Assembly: GCA_014925825.1 (NCBI GenBank)
Contig: JACGCK010000057.1
Location: 186,001 to 250,000, forward strand
Origin: Pholiota molesta
Lineage: Eukaryota > Basidiomycota > Agaricomycetes > Agaricales > Strophariaceae
Length of the DNA: 64,000 bases
Reading direction: 5' to 3'
Shown: piece by piece, positions 22,959-35,110 of the stretch
Layout: each line of letters opens with the position of its first letter
Position numbering within the stretch: the stretch's first letter is position 1
The notes under the pieces: generated by a model
What the model saw: only the letters and a program-made list of their open reading frames with translations
What the model was told of the DNA's origin: nothing
The model's database searches: none
Translations under genes and position numbers: made by a program

Positions 22959-24824
22959 ATGGACGTATCGACGCTCGTGAGCCAGGGAAATGCGGTCAAT
23001 CTGGTAGGAGGTACGTCGCAGACTACGTCTTCGATTCCTCTTCACTTACACGTTGTTGCGCTGGTCTCAGCTGCTTGCCTGACCGCTCTCATATATAACC
23101 ATGCGATTACATTGGACGAGGAGGTCCGTATGATCCATTATCGATTATCCGCGAATGTGGTTTGATATAACGACTTTGTCTCACACTTAGATTGACAAGA
23201 TGTGGCCGACGCGGTTTTCGATTGCTAAACTTCTCTTTTTACGAATCGGTATCCTGTGGAAGCTATCCTACTGTGCGTACCTTCCCAGATGATGGATTTT
23301 GCGTGGCTTAGATCGTCTGGCGCAGGTTTGATTGTATTTGTTCGTGTTCTCCCTCCGAAAGAACCTACATTTGCATGCACTGATGCTGAACGTCCATTTT
23401 GTAAATACTTTCATAGCTGCCGCTCGGCCTTATCTGTCGGATAGTGTGAGCGTCTTCTTCGACTCTCCTTCAACAAATATATAACGCTGATCACTTGGAA
23501 AAGTTGTTAGTTTCCGCCCGTTCCATATCATCTTGGCCTCATTGACGAATTCTTCTTCCTATCGACCATAGTTGCATCTTTTACCTCCGGTGGTTGACAG
23601 TGTAAGTGTCAACTCTGGCATTTTCCGTCTTGGGAGCATTCTAATTTTTTTCGTACAGAGCGGAACCATATCAACGACCGTCGTTCAAGGTCACCTGACC
23701 TCTTTTTGCCACGAGTCTCTTTTTATCTATTCTCACAGGCATTCTCGTAATCAGGGTTTGGGTATTGTGTGCGTCATGATCAGATCTTGTGTATTTTCCC
23801 CTGGCTAACAGACACTCTTTGAATAGACCAACGAAATATGGTGAGTTGAGTTCCATTGTATGTTGAATGCCCTGTAGAACTGTCCCTTTCTCTTCCCGAT
23901 GTGATATAGATTGCATTCTATATCGCCTTCTTTTTCTACATCGGTATGAGAGCATGTATTTCTTTGTATTTGCCAATTTGACCCCAAGTTGACAGGTGGT
24001 ACAGCAACTCTTATAGGAATTACAATCAAAGATTATGTCGGAGAAGAGGTTCTGCGTGAGTCTATCGTTCATTGAACTTCAATATGCTAACATAGAAAAT
24101 CCGTTAGTTGATACAACGCTATCTGATTTGCCTGGCTGCTATGCGAAGAGTGTTCCTTCGATAATTGCTGGAACCTGGTGGTTTTTTACTCTCGAATCGC
24201 ATATACTTTTTCTGAAATAGGTTCCAGGATTGGCCCGCTGATTGTGGAAAGTAAGGACGCTCTATAAATTGTAGTTATTGTCACTAATTGGGGAGGATTT
24301 GGCAGTGGTGCTCTTCATTTCTGTGGTCTCTCGAGGGTTTTACTGGTGGAGAGAGGGTATATCAGTACCCTCCATATTTATGCTTCTGGTACAAAAATTC
24401 CCTACGTACAATCCAATAATCATCTGATATTCTTATATCTAGGCTCGTGATTCAACTCTCTATTTCACAGTGTGAGTTTGGCTACTCTGCCTTCATGAGT
24501 TCCTGCTGATCTATTCTATGTTCACAGCATCTTCGGTCAGTTCTCACTGGAAATTAGACAATCCACTACTTACAACTTCTTCATTAGCACTTCTCTTGGC
24601 AAATTATCTCGTCTTTCAATTTGCTCCACCTGCTCTAGCCGGCCTGCTCGTAACGTACGTCTAGGAATCAACGTCAACTGCATGCAACTGATGCCTTTGC
24701 AATAACTCTCAGACCCGCAGCTACCACAGGATGCATCCTTGGATCCCAGATGATGATCCACATGCGCACAATGGCTGAACATACGGGGATACCAACAATT
24801 ACCATTCCCATTCAATACCAGTGA
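22959..24824 (+). CDS. DUF6533-type multi-pass membrane protein
   Basis: Many small exons give a seven-helix protein of a family expanded in agaricomycetes and of unknown function. Exon 1 from the ATG at 22959 contains a first helix (LHVVALVSAACLTALIYNHA) followed by ITLDEE; after an intron comes IDKMWPTRFSIAKLLFLRI. Together these match the DUF6533 pattern (D-H-x-L-T-x-D-x-E followed by the W and K-x-L-F-L motif). Late exons read RDSTLYFTV, LLANYLVFQFAPPALAGLL and AATTGCILGSQMMIHMRT, equal to helices 6-7 of the family, ending TIPIQYQ-stop. Middle exons (23340-24300) are hard to join and may hold frame breaks. It is not a STE3 receptor despite its position 2 kb from the pheromone gene. Confidence 0.7.
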
Positions 24825-26032
24825 TCAGCACGCACGAAGCCTTGAGAGCCAGACGAGGACAGCGGCGGGAATTAGAAGTAGGAGTACCAAGCCTTGAGTT
24901 TGCCGAAATGCATGCCATGCCATCGCCGACCAAAGACTTTTCCAAGTGACAGTCGTCCCCTAACGCCCCCTTCAAACCTGGAATTTGCGTCGTCGCAGGA
25001 TGATCGACGTAGAAGCAAAGTTATGTTTGCTTTGTAGATTTATTATGGCTAGTATTTATTCTTTAATTGTTCATTTGTCATATCTTTAGCACAGATGGGA
25101 TGATGAATTTTACGATGAGTTTTGCGATGTATATGAACCAATCTACAGACTGCTTAGCTTGATATTAGATTTCCAGGACTGGCGGGCCGGAAAATGTCTT
25201 GTTGGTCTCCTGCTGTCTGCTGTCAGTGTCAACGGCACGTTTCTCTCGATGCTGCGTTGACAATGATTTTGCTATCCTGACTCTGCTATTATCTTTGGCC
25301 CATCCGTACTGACGAAGAGCAAACTTTCGTATGGTCGACACCTGATTTCTACTGCTGCGCGATGTCCTCTTGCTCACCCAGTATGTATCGTTGGCATCTT
25401 CAAGCTCGGAGTGTCTCTTCGTCTGTCTTTTCATCCATCATGTTCAACCCTTGGCCATACTGTAGTGATCCTGCGAAGACGAATATCGGTGTAACCCTGC
25501 AGAGCCCTATATGTGATGGATCGTGGATAAAAATTTCAAGGAGATCAGGATGCTCCTTGCTGGCCTCAAAAACGAAGAGGAATCTAATCATACTCACGAT
25601 TGGCCTTTGATTGGCCTTTCGATATTATTCATCTTCTCACCACAGAAATCATGGCAGATATGTTTGATTTATGCATTGCTGGAGGCTTCGCGACTGTTCC
25701 ACTTAACCACGATGCTTGGAGAAGTTGGCTGCCGATATTTTGTTACGTTTATGATATCTTGACTCAGCTTGACTCTCGCGCGAGAAGCACTTCCAGAGGC
25801 CACGAACTAGTATGCCGCGACTCCGAATCATGTGGTTGCGAGGAAGTACAAACTTAAGTACTTTTCGGTCCCTTCGGACGTAACGCATAACCGGTCCAGT
25901 GTTTATCCTGAGTGAGAAGCATATTTATATCAATAGATTTTTCTGATAAAAGCACACATTTAGTCATAGCTCATGGTAGCTTGGGTTTTACCCCCAAAAC
26001 ATCGCAGCTATTAGCCTCGAAGACCAACAAAC
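24825..26032. other. Intergenic with an unexplained minus-strand coding-like stretch
   Basis: Minus strand 25597-25400 reads MIRFLFVFEASKEHPDLLEI, then FIHDPSHIGLCRVTPIFVFA, then GSLQYGQGLNMMDEKTDEET, and an overlapping frame continues to 25165. The composition looks coding, but I recognise no family and cannot join exons. Nothing else is supported here. Confidence 0.3.
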
Positions 26033-28231
26033 ATGGAGGAGATCGGTACAACAGTAGCTCCAGACACTTCAAATGTTGTCCAGATGCAATCACCCACTGT
26101 ACCATCCCAACCGCAAAAACAAGAACTGGACATCGAGCACGTATCTGTACATGACGATCCAAGAAAGTGGTCGACAGCACGGAAAGTGAATGACTCTTAT
26201 GCGTTTTTTAAATTCTTACTCACTATCTGTCTCAAGAGATTTACACTGTTAATAGTGTCTTGTGCATCGCTGCTTTTAACGTTGGCAGGCAGCATCTACA
26301 ACCGTAAGTAATTTGCTTCTGAAAAGTTCCGACGTTGATTCGAAAAGGGTTTATAGCTGCCATCAACGACATCATCATTGACCTTCATACAACTTATGAA
26401 AAGGTCTCATGGACATTGTCAGCCAATGCTCTTGTTCTAGGAGTCACTCCGTTATTGTGGGGCGCATTTACCGAGTTATATGGACGAAAGGTGATTAATA
26501 TATAACATTCTCCAGTTTTCTAAATTTACGCCTATTTCATAGGTTGTCTACTTGATTTCTATTGTCGTAAGTAACCAAATCGACTTTATCGCACCTTCCA
26601 CTGACGAGCGTCTTTCTATATAGCTATTTATCATCGCAAGTGGAGTTGCAGGAGCTTCAAAAACTATCACTGTCTTAATTATTATGCGGGTCATACAAGC
26701 AATAGGTGTAAGTCATTTTCCAGTCTCCGGATACTTATCCGATATCGGACCATGCCAATGGAACGATCATGCTACCCCAATAACAGGCGAGCGCAGTTCT
26801 CACCATCGGTGCGGCAACCTTAGCAGTGAGTGAATGTGAAGCCCATGCCGATTCTAATGTTAGATTTTGATCTGACGTTTATCTTAGGATATGTACGATC
26901 CCAAAGAAAGAGGGAGTGTGGTGGGTATTTATTATGCTGCGCCTCTTCTTGGTCCATCTCTTGGACCCATCGTTGGAGGCATCCTTGCCCAGGCATTCTC
27001 ATGGCGAGCCGTGTTCTACTTCCTTGCCATCTTTGGCGGCTGTTCTCTCCTTGCATTCGCGTTCTTCAGAGATACGTTTAGGCGAGAACGAAGCTTGTCC
27101 TACCAGGCGTCATTCAAACAGGCTACGGAGGCCCGTCGTTCCGGCTCCGGAGACTTAAGCATACCGGCGGTCGGTGGCAGCGCGGAAAAAGGCGATCTCG
27201 ACGGGGTTGCGCTGGAAGGACAATCTCAGCCGCCCCTAAAAATAGGGTTGCGGCATATGCAGATAATTCGTCCAATTATGTTGGTCCTTAGGCGGGTCAA
27301 CAATATTTGCGTTCTGATAGCTTCAGGTATACTTTTATATCATATAGGAAAGACCAAACTGACTGAAATATCAGGAATAATTGTCGGAAGCATCTCATAC
27401 TGCCTTGCTTTTACAATAGTTCGAACGCTCGGAGCGCCGCCATACAACTATAAACCTATTCGAATTGGACTGGTGCTTCTCTCTTTGGGTATTGGTAAGA
27501 GAACATAGCCGGTATTTGGCCATGGCACATGCCTTTTGATAATGACTGAAATATTGGTGTCTCCAGGAAGCATATTAGGCAGTGTGCTTGGAGGTAGATG
27601 GTCTGATCGCACTCGACGTGAACACCAAGAGAAAAACAATGGTGTTTCTAAGAGTGAGGTAAGTTATTCATTGGGACACATATAACCACAAGTTTTGACG
27701 CAGAGCTCTTAGGACCGCTTGAACAGTTCCAAAATAATGTTACCTGTGCTACCAGCAAGTTTCCTTGCATACGCATGGTTAGCAGAGAAAAAGACGACCA
27801 TAGCACCAATCTGCGTCGCACTTTTCGTTATTGGGTTCTCGTCCTCGTAAGTCGGCATATCATGAACACTTGAGCTTATGTTGATCCAATTATAGATGGA
27901 TATATTCCAGCATGCTTGCGTACATAGTTGATGCCAACGCTGGGCGATCTTCCAGTGCCGCGGCCTCTAACAGCTTCGTGAGAGGCTCGCTAGCGTTCGT
28001 CGCAGCAGCGATCGCTATTCCTTTGCAGGTGAGAAGCCAAAACTACCGAGCTCGCCGTAATATGTGATTTACTGACAACTTGCGCAGAATGCCTTGGGAG
28101 ACGGAGGCTTATATACATTGGTTGCAGGGCTCATGATCCTAGTGGATATCTTGATTCTGTTGCTCATTGCGAAAGGCAGTGACTGGCGCGAAAGGGCAGA
28201 AGAAAGGGAGAAACAGAAAGAAAGCCCTTAG
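26033..28231 (+). CDS. MFS transporter, drug:H+ antiporter type (12-TM)
   Basis: Plasma-membrane proton-driven exporter of the DHA1 class (FLR1/TPO-like multidrug carriers). The N-terminal cytosolic tail ends in VHDDPRKWSTARK, equal to the family D-P-x-N/K-W-S motif, then TM1 (FTLLIVSCASLLLTLAGSIY). TM2-3 hold WTLSANALVLGVTPLLWG, TELYGRK (the G-R-K loop motif), and TM4-5 ADMYDPKERGSVVGIYYAAP with LLGPSLGPIVGG, the antiporter motif C. The central loop is long and charged (27080-27230). The second half has GRWSDRTRRE, SSMLAYIVDANAGRSSSAAA and ends DWRERAEEREKQKESP-stop. About nine introns; the one near 27325 lies in TM7. Substrate cannot be read from the sequence; export of a metabolite from the 0-8 kb gene group is only a possibility. 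Confidence 0.87.
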
Positions 28232-28703
28232 TAGTTCCATTTGTGGTAGTCATGATGCCCAATGGTAGTTTGGCGCCTGTGGTGCAATTTGACGACTGAC
28301 TCGCTTCCGTTGTCTTGAGTATTATCTGTTCAAAAAATTACAGACGCGATTTCCGATGTTTCCCAAATATCAAGTGTTTTCAGTGTATGGACGACGGCTC
28401 AGGTGCATCCAAAGTGGTGATGCGATGAGGTCAAGAAGCACCATCAAACTAGCTCTCGTCCACACCTAGCTCCAGCAATCCATTATATCCTTGTCCCCAT
28501 AATGGAAGACTTGCAATGCTCGAGGCGGTGACGAGGTATTAGAATGGAGCGCATTTGTAGATGACCTCGAATGACGGTGTAGCCACGCCTAGCCACGCTC
28601 ATCCATCCACGATGACGTCATTTAATTTCTTGGGCGTCTATATATACAAGCCATGTTCAAAGTCGAAAGCATCTACTAATCGCAAAGTACACTTACAACA
28701 AAC

Positions 28704-29391
28704 ATGTCGAACCCAATCTCACACCTTCCCCCTACCACCACTTCCGACGCCTTCAGCCAGTCTCCCGCCGCAGTCAACGCCCCGGGACAGAACGACTCGG
28801 ACTCCTACCCAGGCGCCTATACTTCGGGCCTTGCCAAAGCCCAGCCTCGGGTTAGCCACCACGTTCACAGAGAAGACGAGCCGCTCCCTGGCGCGCAAGG
28901 CGGCGCATCTTCAGTCGACTATTCTTCCAACGCCATGCGCAATGCGGTCCTCCCACCCTTTGAAGTCGGGGATACCCAGGATTTCCACCCCGCAGGCAGT
29001 CACCACCACCATACGCCTGAGCATCCAGTGAACCCTTTCGAGAGGACTACGGTCGGTGGGTCGTCTTCCCCAGGTACGAAGACCAGCCCACTGCCCCCGG
29101 TACCTGGGTACGCAGGGACGACTGAAAACCGAGAGCATAACATCTCCGGGCTGCAAAGCCCCGACTACGATATCGACGGCAAACGCACCGGAGAACCGAA
29201 TTTCAATCAACCTACGGGCAAGGTCAGCATGGGAGACAAGGTCGTCGGGAAAACCGAGCAGGTATGTGTCCGTTCGTCGTTCTTCCGAAGACGGTTACTG
29301 ACCACGAGATGCATTACAGATCGCTGGCAAAATCACAGGAAACGCAGACCTTCAGGAGAGGGGAGTGGCTCGTAGCCATGGCATGAATTAA
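28704..29391 (+). CDS. Pro/His/Ser-rich protein with CsbD-like C-terminal tail
   Basis: Two exons (28704-29261, 29320-29391) join cleanly into 209 residues. Residues 1-160 are low-complexity and rich in Ser, Pro, Gly and His (HHHHTPEHPVNPFE). The C-terminus reads SMGDKVVGKTEQ then IAGKITGNADLQERGVARS across the intron; this resembles the CsbD-like stress-response motif (G-K-x-E-Q-x-x-G-K-x-x-x-x-x-x-L-x-x-x-G) seen at the ends of many small fungal proteins. No signal peptide or membrane helix. A stress-induced, disordered protein is likely (inference). The start ATG follows an AAACA context and there is a TATATATA box about 60 bp upstream (28638-28650). Confidence 0.7.
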
Positions 29392-29602
29392 GGGGAAAGA
29401 CCACCAGCCACTGTATATCTTCTTTCACCACGGAACCCATCTAATACCAATTTCTGTTTGAATGTTATCGCTGTACATTATGCCATAGAACGTCGATTTT
29501 CAGCTTTGTTGTCCATTGAAATTCATTGAAGTCATTGGATCTGAAAAGCACGTTTCCGCATTCAAAGCATGGAAGTCCAAAGTTTGGAGTGTAATACACG
29601 AA

Positions 29603-30068
29603 TCAGAACGCAGGGAAGCGCCGTGCTCCACATCGAATACACACTTCTTGTCTATCACAGCTATTACCGAATGATTAATGTGTGACGCGTCGTATGAGAT
29701 TTGCAGAGACAATCAACGTACAGGAGGCACAGGAGTCCTAACGGGCAGAAAAACTATCGATCGATGAGACGAAGGTGAGCTGTGAATTTCATATGAAAGG
29801 ATATACGAACGATAGCACAAAGGATCCCGAGAAGCCCAAACTGGGTGGACCATACATGATGGCAATTCCGGTCGAAGTAAGGGTAGTGTCCATCGATTGG
29901 GAAAATCATTGCGGTGGCACCAGGTTGGGTGACATTTGGTGCCGGATTGGCAGCAGGTTGCCTGTTTTGCCACCCGTAAGCGCGTGGAGGTGACCGAGGA
30001 TGAGAGGCGTTTGGATCTTGTTGAGGATCCTTTGCATAGGGTGGTGGGGCCTCTTCGGAGGTGGGCAT
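29603..30068 (-). CDS. BRI3-like small membrane protein
   Basis: Three exons (29811-30068, 29722-29753, 29603-29660) join in frame to 115 residues. Residues 1-50 are Pro-rich with a PPPY motif (EEAPPPYAKD), a possible WW-domain/ubiquitin-ligase ligand. Then YFDRNCHHVWSTQFGLLGIL, CAIFFCPLGLLCLL (membrane segment) and CDRQEVCIRCGARRFPAF-stop with a CxxC pair. This order (Pro-rich tail, Cys-His before a hydrophobic FFPLGLLCL segment, C-x-x-C-G end) is the layout of the brain protein I3 family, found in endomembranes/lysosomes of animals; its role in fungi is not established. The short middle exon of 32 bp explains why no long ORF shows it. Confidence 0.75.
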
Positions 30069-30719
30069 ACTGTGCTGCACGCACCGGCGTTGTTGTGGAG
30101 GTTAGGCGCTGCTATTGATTAATACGAACGAAGCGCAGTGTATTGGAGTGAAATTGCATGAAATTGGGATGTGATATACGATGGTGCAATCGTCATGACC
30201 TTTTGGTGGTTATTGACCGTCTGAGACTCACCCGCTAGAACCCGCTGGCCTGGATTCCAATCCAATCGACTCGAAATTGAACTTGAAATTCTGGTTCGAG
30301 GCTTTTCATTCTACAAGTCGTCCATGGAATGAGGATTGTCCGTTTTGCTCGGTGCGTCAAAGGAAGAAGACTGCAAATCTGAGACTTCATGGACGCCAGT
30401 GTGAGGTTGCGCCAAGACAATGCGGTCTGCCAAATTTAGTTGTCGATCACGGTCCGGCCGGCGATTGCCGAAACCTCCTTCAGTAGCTCCTGATGCCGAA
30501 ATATTTTTGTGCAGCTACAGTAGCAGTGTTGGTCGCGTCGACGCTGTGCTCTTCTCTATCAACACCATCCATTTGAAGCGACAAGATCTGGGTAAGTGTA
30601 CAGCCAACCAAGCCTAATTTTAACCTTGTCTGATATAACAGCTTCATGACTCGTTTTCTATTCTGTGGCACGATGACTCGACATGATCATGGTGACACTA
30701 CTAGGCGCGTACTATATGA
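30069..30719. other. Intergenic
   Basis: Divergent spacer between the BRI3-like gene and the pseudouridine synthase. Short open frames only, no recognisable product. Confidence 0.4.
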
Positions 30720-32302
30720 ATGACCATTAGCGCCAGATATTTCTCAAAGCACGCACGATTACCTCGCTTTCTTACTCCGATGTCAGCAGAAAGCTCTATC
30801 TCAGGTCGATACGCGGGCTGGACGCGCGAACAACTCGTCGCGCGCCTAACAGAGCTCGACAACAAAGCACCCACTCCCCCCGTCTTACAGCCGAGGGCTT
30901 CAAAGAAACCCTTCGACTTCTCTAAATTCCCCCGTCGAAAGATCGCCCTCAAGTTCTGCTACTCTGGATGGGAGTACGGCGGCCTCGCTTTCCAGCTAGG
31001 GCCCACACCACTGCCCGCAGTGGAGAACGTATTATTCGACGTGCTCGCGCACACACGATTGGTGGATCCGGAGGCGGGTTTTGAAGGTTGCGGATGGGAG
31101 AAGTGTGGCAGGACGGATCGTGGAGTGAGTGCTGCTGGACAGGTAGTCTCACTGTGGGTGCGGAGCGCATTGACTTCCAAAGCACCCGAATCATCTTCTG
31201 AGGAGAGGCTAATCCCAGAAACCCCCGAAACGCACTCAGAAACGGTAGATCTGGAGGACGAATTCTTGTCTCTGGCAATATCAGAGAAGACATCAGCACC
31301 CAAAAAAAGCTCCAAACCAGAGTATGAACACGATTATGTCGCCATGCTCAATCGCCTTCTCCCAGAAACCATTCGCGTCCTTGCTTGGTCCCCTGTCCCC
31401 GAGTCCTTCTCTGCAAGATTTTCTTGCAAATACCGACATTACAAGTACTTTTTCTCATCCTCCCAACTCGAACCCTCCCGAATGCAGGCAGCAGCAGAAC
31501 GACTGCTCGGAGACCACGATTTTCAAAATCTATGCAAGATCGACGCGCAAAAGCAGATCACAAGTTTCAAGCGCAAGATTCTGCACGCGAGCGTCACTCC
31601 CTTGGCCGAAAACGAAGGGGGAGCGGAAGGGATATACGTCTTCGACCTTGTAGGCACGGCATTCCTCTACCACCAAGTCCGCCACATCATGGCGGTCCTC
31701 TTCCTCGTCGGATCGGGCCTCGAGCCTATGTCCACAGTTACCCAACTCATGAATACCGAAGACGGCGCCGAGCCACCCCGTGGGGACGAAACCTACATCC
31801 CCTGAACCGCAAACCCGAATACCAAATGGCCGATGCCCTCCCTCTGATGCTCTGGGAATGCGGCTACGACGAATCCGAGCTCGATTGGCGCACCAACGGA
31901 CTGCCTTCACGCGACGACGGCACCGCCCGCGCACGGGGCAAACTATATCACGAAATGGAGGGCATTCTCAACCGCTCCCAGGTGTACACGGCGCTGAACA
32001 GGCATTTCCTCAAGGCAGCGGAGAAGCACCATCCGATACCGGACTATGTATTGCCGCTGAAAGACGGGGTGTTCGACGAGAAAGGGGCGAAAGGCAGGCA
32101 TGGTGGGGATGCGCTGATGAATATTCCCCTAGGCGGCGGGACGTTCAAGCGGGTTCATCAATACACTCCCCTGATGGAGAGGAAGCGGTTGGACAGTGTC
32201 GACGTTATTAATGAGCGATGGCGGTCAGGAAGGGGGCAAAGACTAAGGGGGACGGAAGAGGGCGAGGATTCGAGTCCCGGAGTAGACGGTGGGGATGAAT
32301 GA
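30720..32302 (+). CDS. DEG1: tRNA pseudouridine synthase (DEG1/PUS3 type), one frame break
   Basis: Isomerises uridine to pseudouridine at positions 38/39 of tRNA anticodon arms. An intronless ORF starts at 30720 (an alternative start is the Met at 30780). Motifs: KIALKFCYSGWEYGGLAFQ (N-terminal TruA fold), CGRTDRGVSAAGQVVSLWV with the catalytic Asp in GRTDRGVSA, FSARFSCKYRHYKYFF, and the C-terminal FLYHQVRHIMAVLFLVGSGLE. A one-base loss at 31799-31802 (CATCCCCTGAAC) puts the end NRKPEYQMADALPLMLWECG and CGYDESELDWRT in another frame, which stays open to 32302. The region between the two domains is longer and more acidic than in yeast, and the C-terminus carries extra basic/acidic sequence. 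DEG1/PUS3 is chosen over PUS1 on the EYGG and MADALPLMLW blocks. Confidence 0.88.
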
Positions 32303-32640
32303 ACATCTATGTATTGGTACTTTTGTTTATTGAACTTGATTTCTGCCAAGGAGTCGTCAGACACTGGTCAAGCCTCAAGCCAAGCACTGACTACGGGCTT
32401 GACGCAACTAAAGAGTCGGATCGTCATTTTATCATAGAAAGGGTACGCTAGTAGTACATGTGTTGAGATCATTTACAACATAACTAGGAAGTGAAATACG
32501 AGCACATCGAGGTAAAGAAGGTAACGAAGTAAAGCGCGAATCAGTAACTACGGTGTCGATAGCGAATACAATTAGGGACATTGTATATCATCCCAAATAC
32601 AGTTCAAATTTATGTGAAGCAACTTATCCCGATCTAGTAC

Positions 32641-33571
32641 TTATGATACTTCGTGAAGCTTGGCCCAGAACTTCCCGCTCTTGGGTGTTTCCATTGGGTA
32701 GTTGGTGCTTGCATTTGACCTGCGTTGCCTGCGTCGGCCAAAGAAGAAGCCCGCGCTGGCCATATTGACGACGACATATGAAACGAAAGTCAGCCAAAAG
32801 CCCAGCGCAATTTCCGTGCTGGCGCCAGCATCGAGGTCCTTGATGGCGTTGCGGACATGCACAAACAGGGCGATGTCGAAGGCGAAGGCAACGAGCGTAA
32901 TCAACGCTGCGAAGGAGGACATAAAGAATGCAACAAGATTGGCAGTCATCCTTTCAGAGAAGGATACGAAGAAGGCAACGAAGATGAATCCAGTAGCTGA
33001 AAGGTAAGTTAAGAAAGTCTTTCAGGTCTAGAGAAATGTATTATGGACTCGATAATCATAATGGCGTACCAATGGGGTGAACCACGAGTCCTCGAGTCCA
33101 TGAAGGTTGAATAATTTCAAAATCTGCAGTATTGAATATATTGACGAATATCACTTCATATCCCAGTTCTATAGGATCGGTTTGTGCTCGCTCTCTCTGC
33201 TGAATGAAAGAAGTAAATACTTTGTTCTCCACATGCATGGGTACCGTCAAGAGCATATGCGCAAGCCGTCCTGCAAATATATTCAGTGTCGTTATTTTTT
33301 TTTGATCAAGACTGATTTTTCGTACCAGATGCCTAGCTAAGTAATAAAAGTGAAAGCAACGACCGTCAGATAGACTATCGCAAATAAAATCAGATATGGG
33401 TACCCGGATGTTGTTCATCGCTTCTATACTAGCCTGAGCACCATTGTCTGCGACAAGGACGCGTACGATGTCAAGTGTAGGGAGGAATGGCAGAGATAGG
33501 GATACGAGGAGGCTCAGTACAAGTGCGACTAAGAGCAACACAGAGGCTGGTATACAGAGAGTGCGGGCCAT
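32641..33571 (-). CDS. SUR7/PalI-like four-TM membrane protein (copy 1)
   Basis: Starts at the Met of MARTLCIPASVLLLVALVLS (TM1), followed by LSLPFLPTLDIVRVLV, the family's post-TM1 motif. After introns come a short Cys-containing extracellular segment, ELGYEVIF, SWTRGLVVHPI (the conserved W-T-R/K-G-L-x-x-H-P motif before TM2), then TM2-4: FIFVAFFVSFSE, ALITLVAFAFDIALFVHVRN and LGFWLTFVSYVVVNMASAGF, and a basic tail RRRQRRSNASTNYP. Proteins of this layout work at cortical eisosomes or in pH sensing (PalI/Rim9); which applies cannot be told here. A tandem paralogue lies at 34250-35110 on the same strand, so this is a local duplication. Exons in 33130-33480 are hard to join and may hold frame breaks. 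Confidence 0.75.
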
Positions 33572-34249
33572 AATGAGGAGGAAGCTGCGGAGTAGGGTAT
33601 GCACTCGCGCCACCAAGTGGTATTTAAAGGTCGAGCCTCGTTTTGCCAGAAAGAGAAAGATGTTCCCAGGTCTTACCCTTCTGCGTAATAGTTTCTACAT
33701 ACCGCGTTCCATATGTGTAACAGATAGAGTTTGCGAGGAAATATATCTTTGTCAAGGATGTCGGCCAGTGGTGACCGGTGAGAGATTCAGATGTCGATGT
33801 AAGATCATATGACGCAGGTAATTGCGTTTTGTAGTCATTCGTCAGTGTTCGCTGCGCAGTTGCAAAAAGACCTTGGCACTCAAGTAGATTTCTGTCAGGC
33901 GCTTACAGACTGGTCCATGGGACAGTTAAAATTAAAACTACTCTAATACACTCCTGTGGACTCACATTGTTAGCGTTGAAATTTGGAAACTTGAAATTGG
34001 AGAAAAACGTAGTGTTGACTGACTGAAGCTGCAGGGGATATATATGAATGTACGAGGCCAAATAAACCCCGGAACCAATCCATTTAGTATCCTCTGCATG
34101 TGAACCTTCTGTTAGCCCCCTCTGTGTGGGAATCGACTGCAATTTGAATCCATGATAAGCACGTCCTAAACGTTTATGGGCAATTCAGATTAACACACCA
34201 TTAACGAACATCGAAAGCGCCAATTCATCTCGCCCAACATTTCCGGCCT

Positions 34250-35110
34250 TTAAATATTTGCATGGGGTAGCTGTAGCCCTCTTCGGTGGTCATAGCAGAA
34301 AGTCGTGCTAGCCAGAACGACGAGGACAAGCGAAACAGAAGTAAGCCAAAAGCCCGGCGCCGTTCTGGCGCTAGTTCCAATACTGATGTCCTCCACAAGG
34401 CTGCGGACAAGCGCGAAAAGGGCGATGTCGATGGTGAAGGCTATAAATGTGACTAACGTCGCTAAACAGGACAGAACGAGCGTGACAAACTTGACAGCCG
34501 ATTTTTCAGAGAAGGATGCAAGGAAGGCTAAAAAGATGAATCCAGTGGCTGAAAAAGAAAAGAAAAAGCAGATGAACATTATGAACTTTGCAAGTTTCAC
34601 GGCATACAAACCTATGATGTGAACCACGAGCCCTCGAGTCCACGAAGATTTGATAATGTTTGAATTGTTCGGATCGGCTCGTGAATTGAATATCGTCACT
34701 GCATATCCCAGCTCTATAGGATATGTTGGTGCTCGTGGTCACTACAATGGGCGAAACAAATACTTTTTTGTATGCATGAATGAACGCCATCGTTCGCATA
34801 TGCGCAAATCCCCCTACATATAATATTTTAGCGCCATTATTTCTCTGGTCAAAACAGATTTTTCTCACCAGATACCCAGCTAATAGGAGGAAGCAGATAC
34901 TATAAGAATGACGATGTCCCGAGAAAAAATAGTTGTACTTACCCGCAGCTCACTGAGGGTGTCTATACCAGCCACACCACTACCACTTGCGAGATGGACG
35001 CGTGTGATGTCGAGGGCCGGTAGGTATGGCAAAGACAATGATACGAAGAGACTGAGCATGAGTGCGGCCAAGAGGAAGACAGTAGCTAGAATAGGTAGAG
35101 TGCGATCCAT
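34250..35110 (-). CDS. SUR7/PalI-like four-TM membrane protein (copy 2)
   Basis: Tandem paralogue of the gene at 32641-33571 with the same exon plan. It starts MDRTLPILATVFLLAALMLS with LSLPYLPALDITRVHLASG, then after introns ELGYAVTIFN, SWTRGLVVHIIG, FSATGFIFLAFLASFSEKSA, TLVTFIAFTIDIALFALVRS and APGFWLTSVSLVLVVLASTT. It ends shortly after in LQLPHANI-stop, lacking the longer basic tail of copy 1. The ordered block DITRVH and SWTRGL identify the family. The region between the copies (33572-34249) holds no other gene that I can support. Confidence 0.75.

Noticed and set aside
22959..24824. STE3-type pheromone receptor next to the pheromone gene
   Set aside because: The visible blocks (ITLDEE..MWPTRFSIAKLLFL, RDSTLYF, CILGSQMMIHMR) are DUF6533-type; no STE3 motif is seen.
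30949..31315. Overlapping antisense open frames within the pseudouridine synthase
   Set aside because: The plus strand carries the conserved catalytic motif GRTDRGVSA and a long family-like frame; the antisense frames have no motif.
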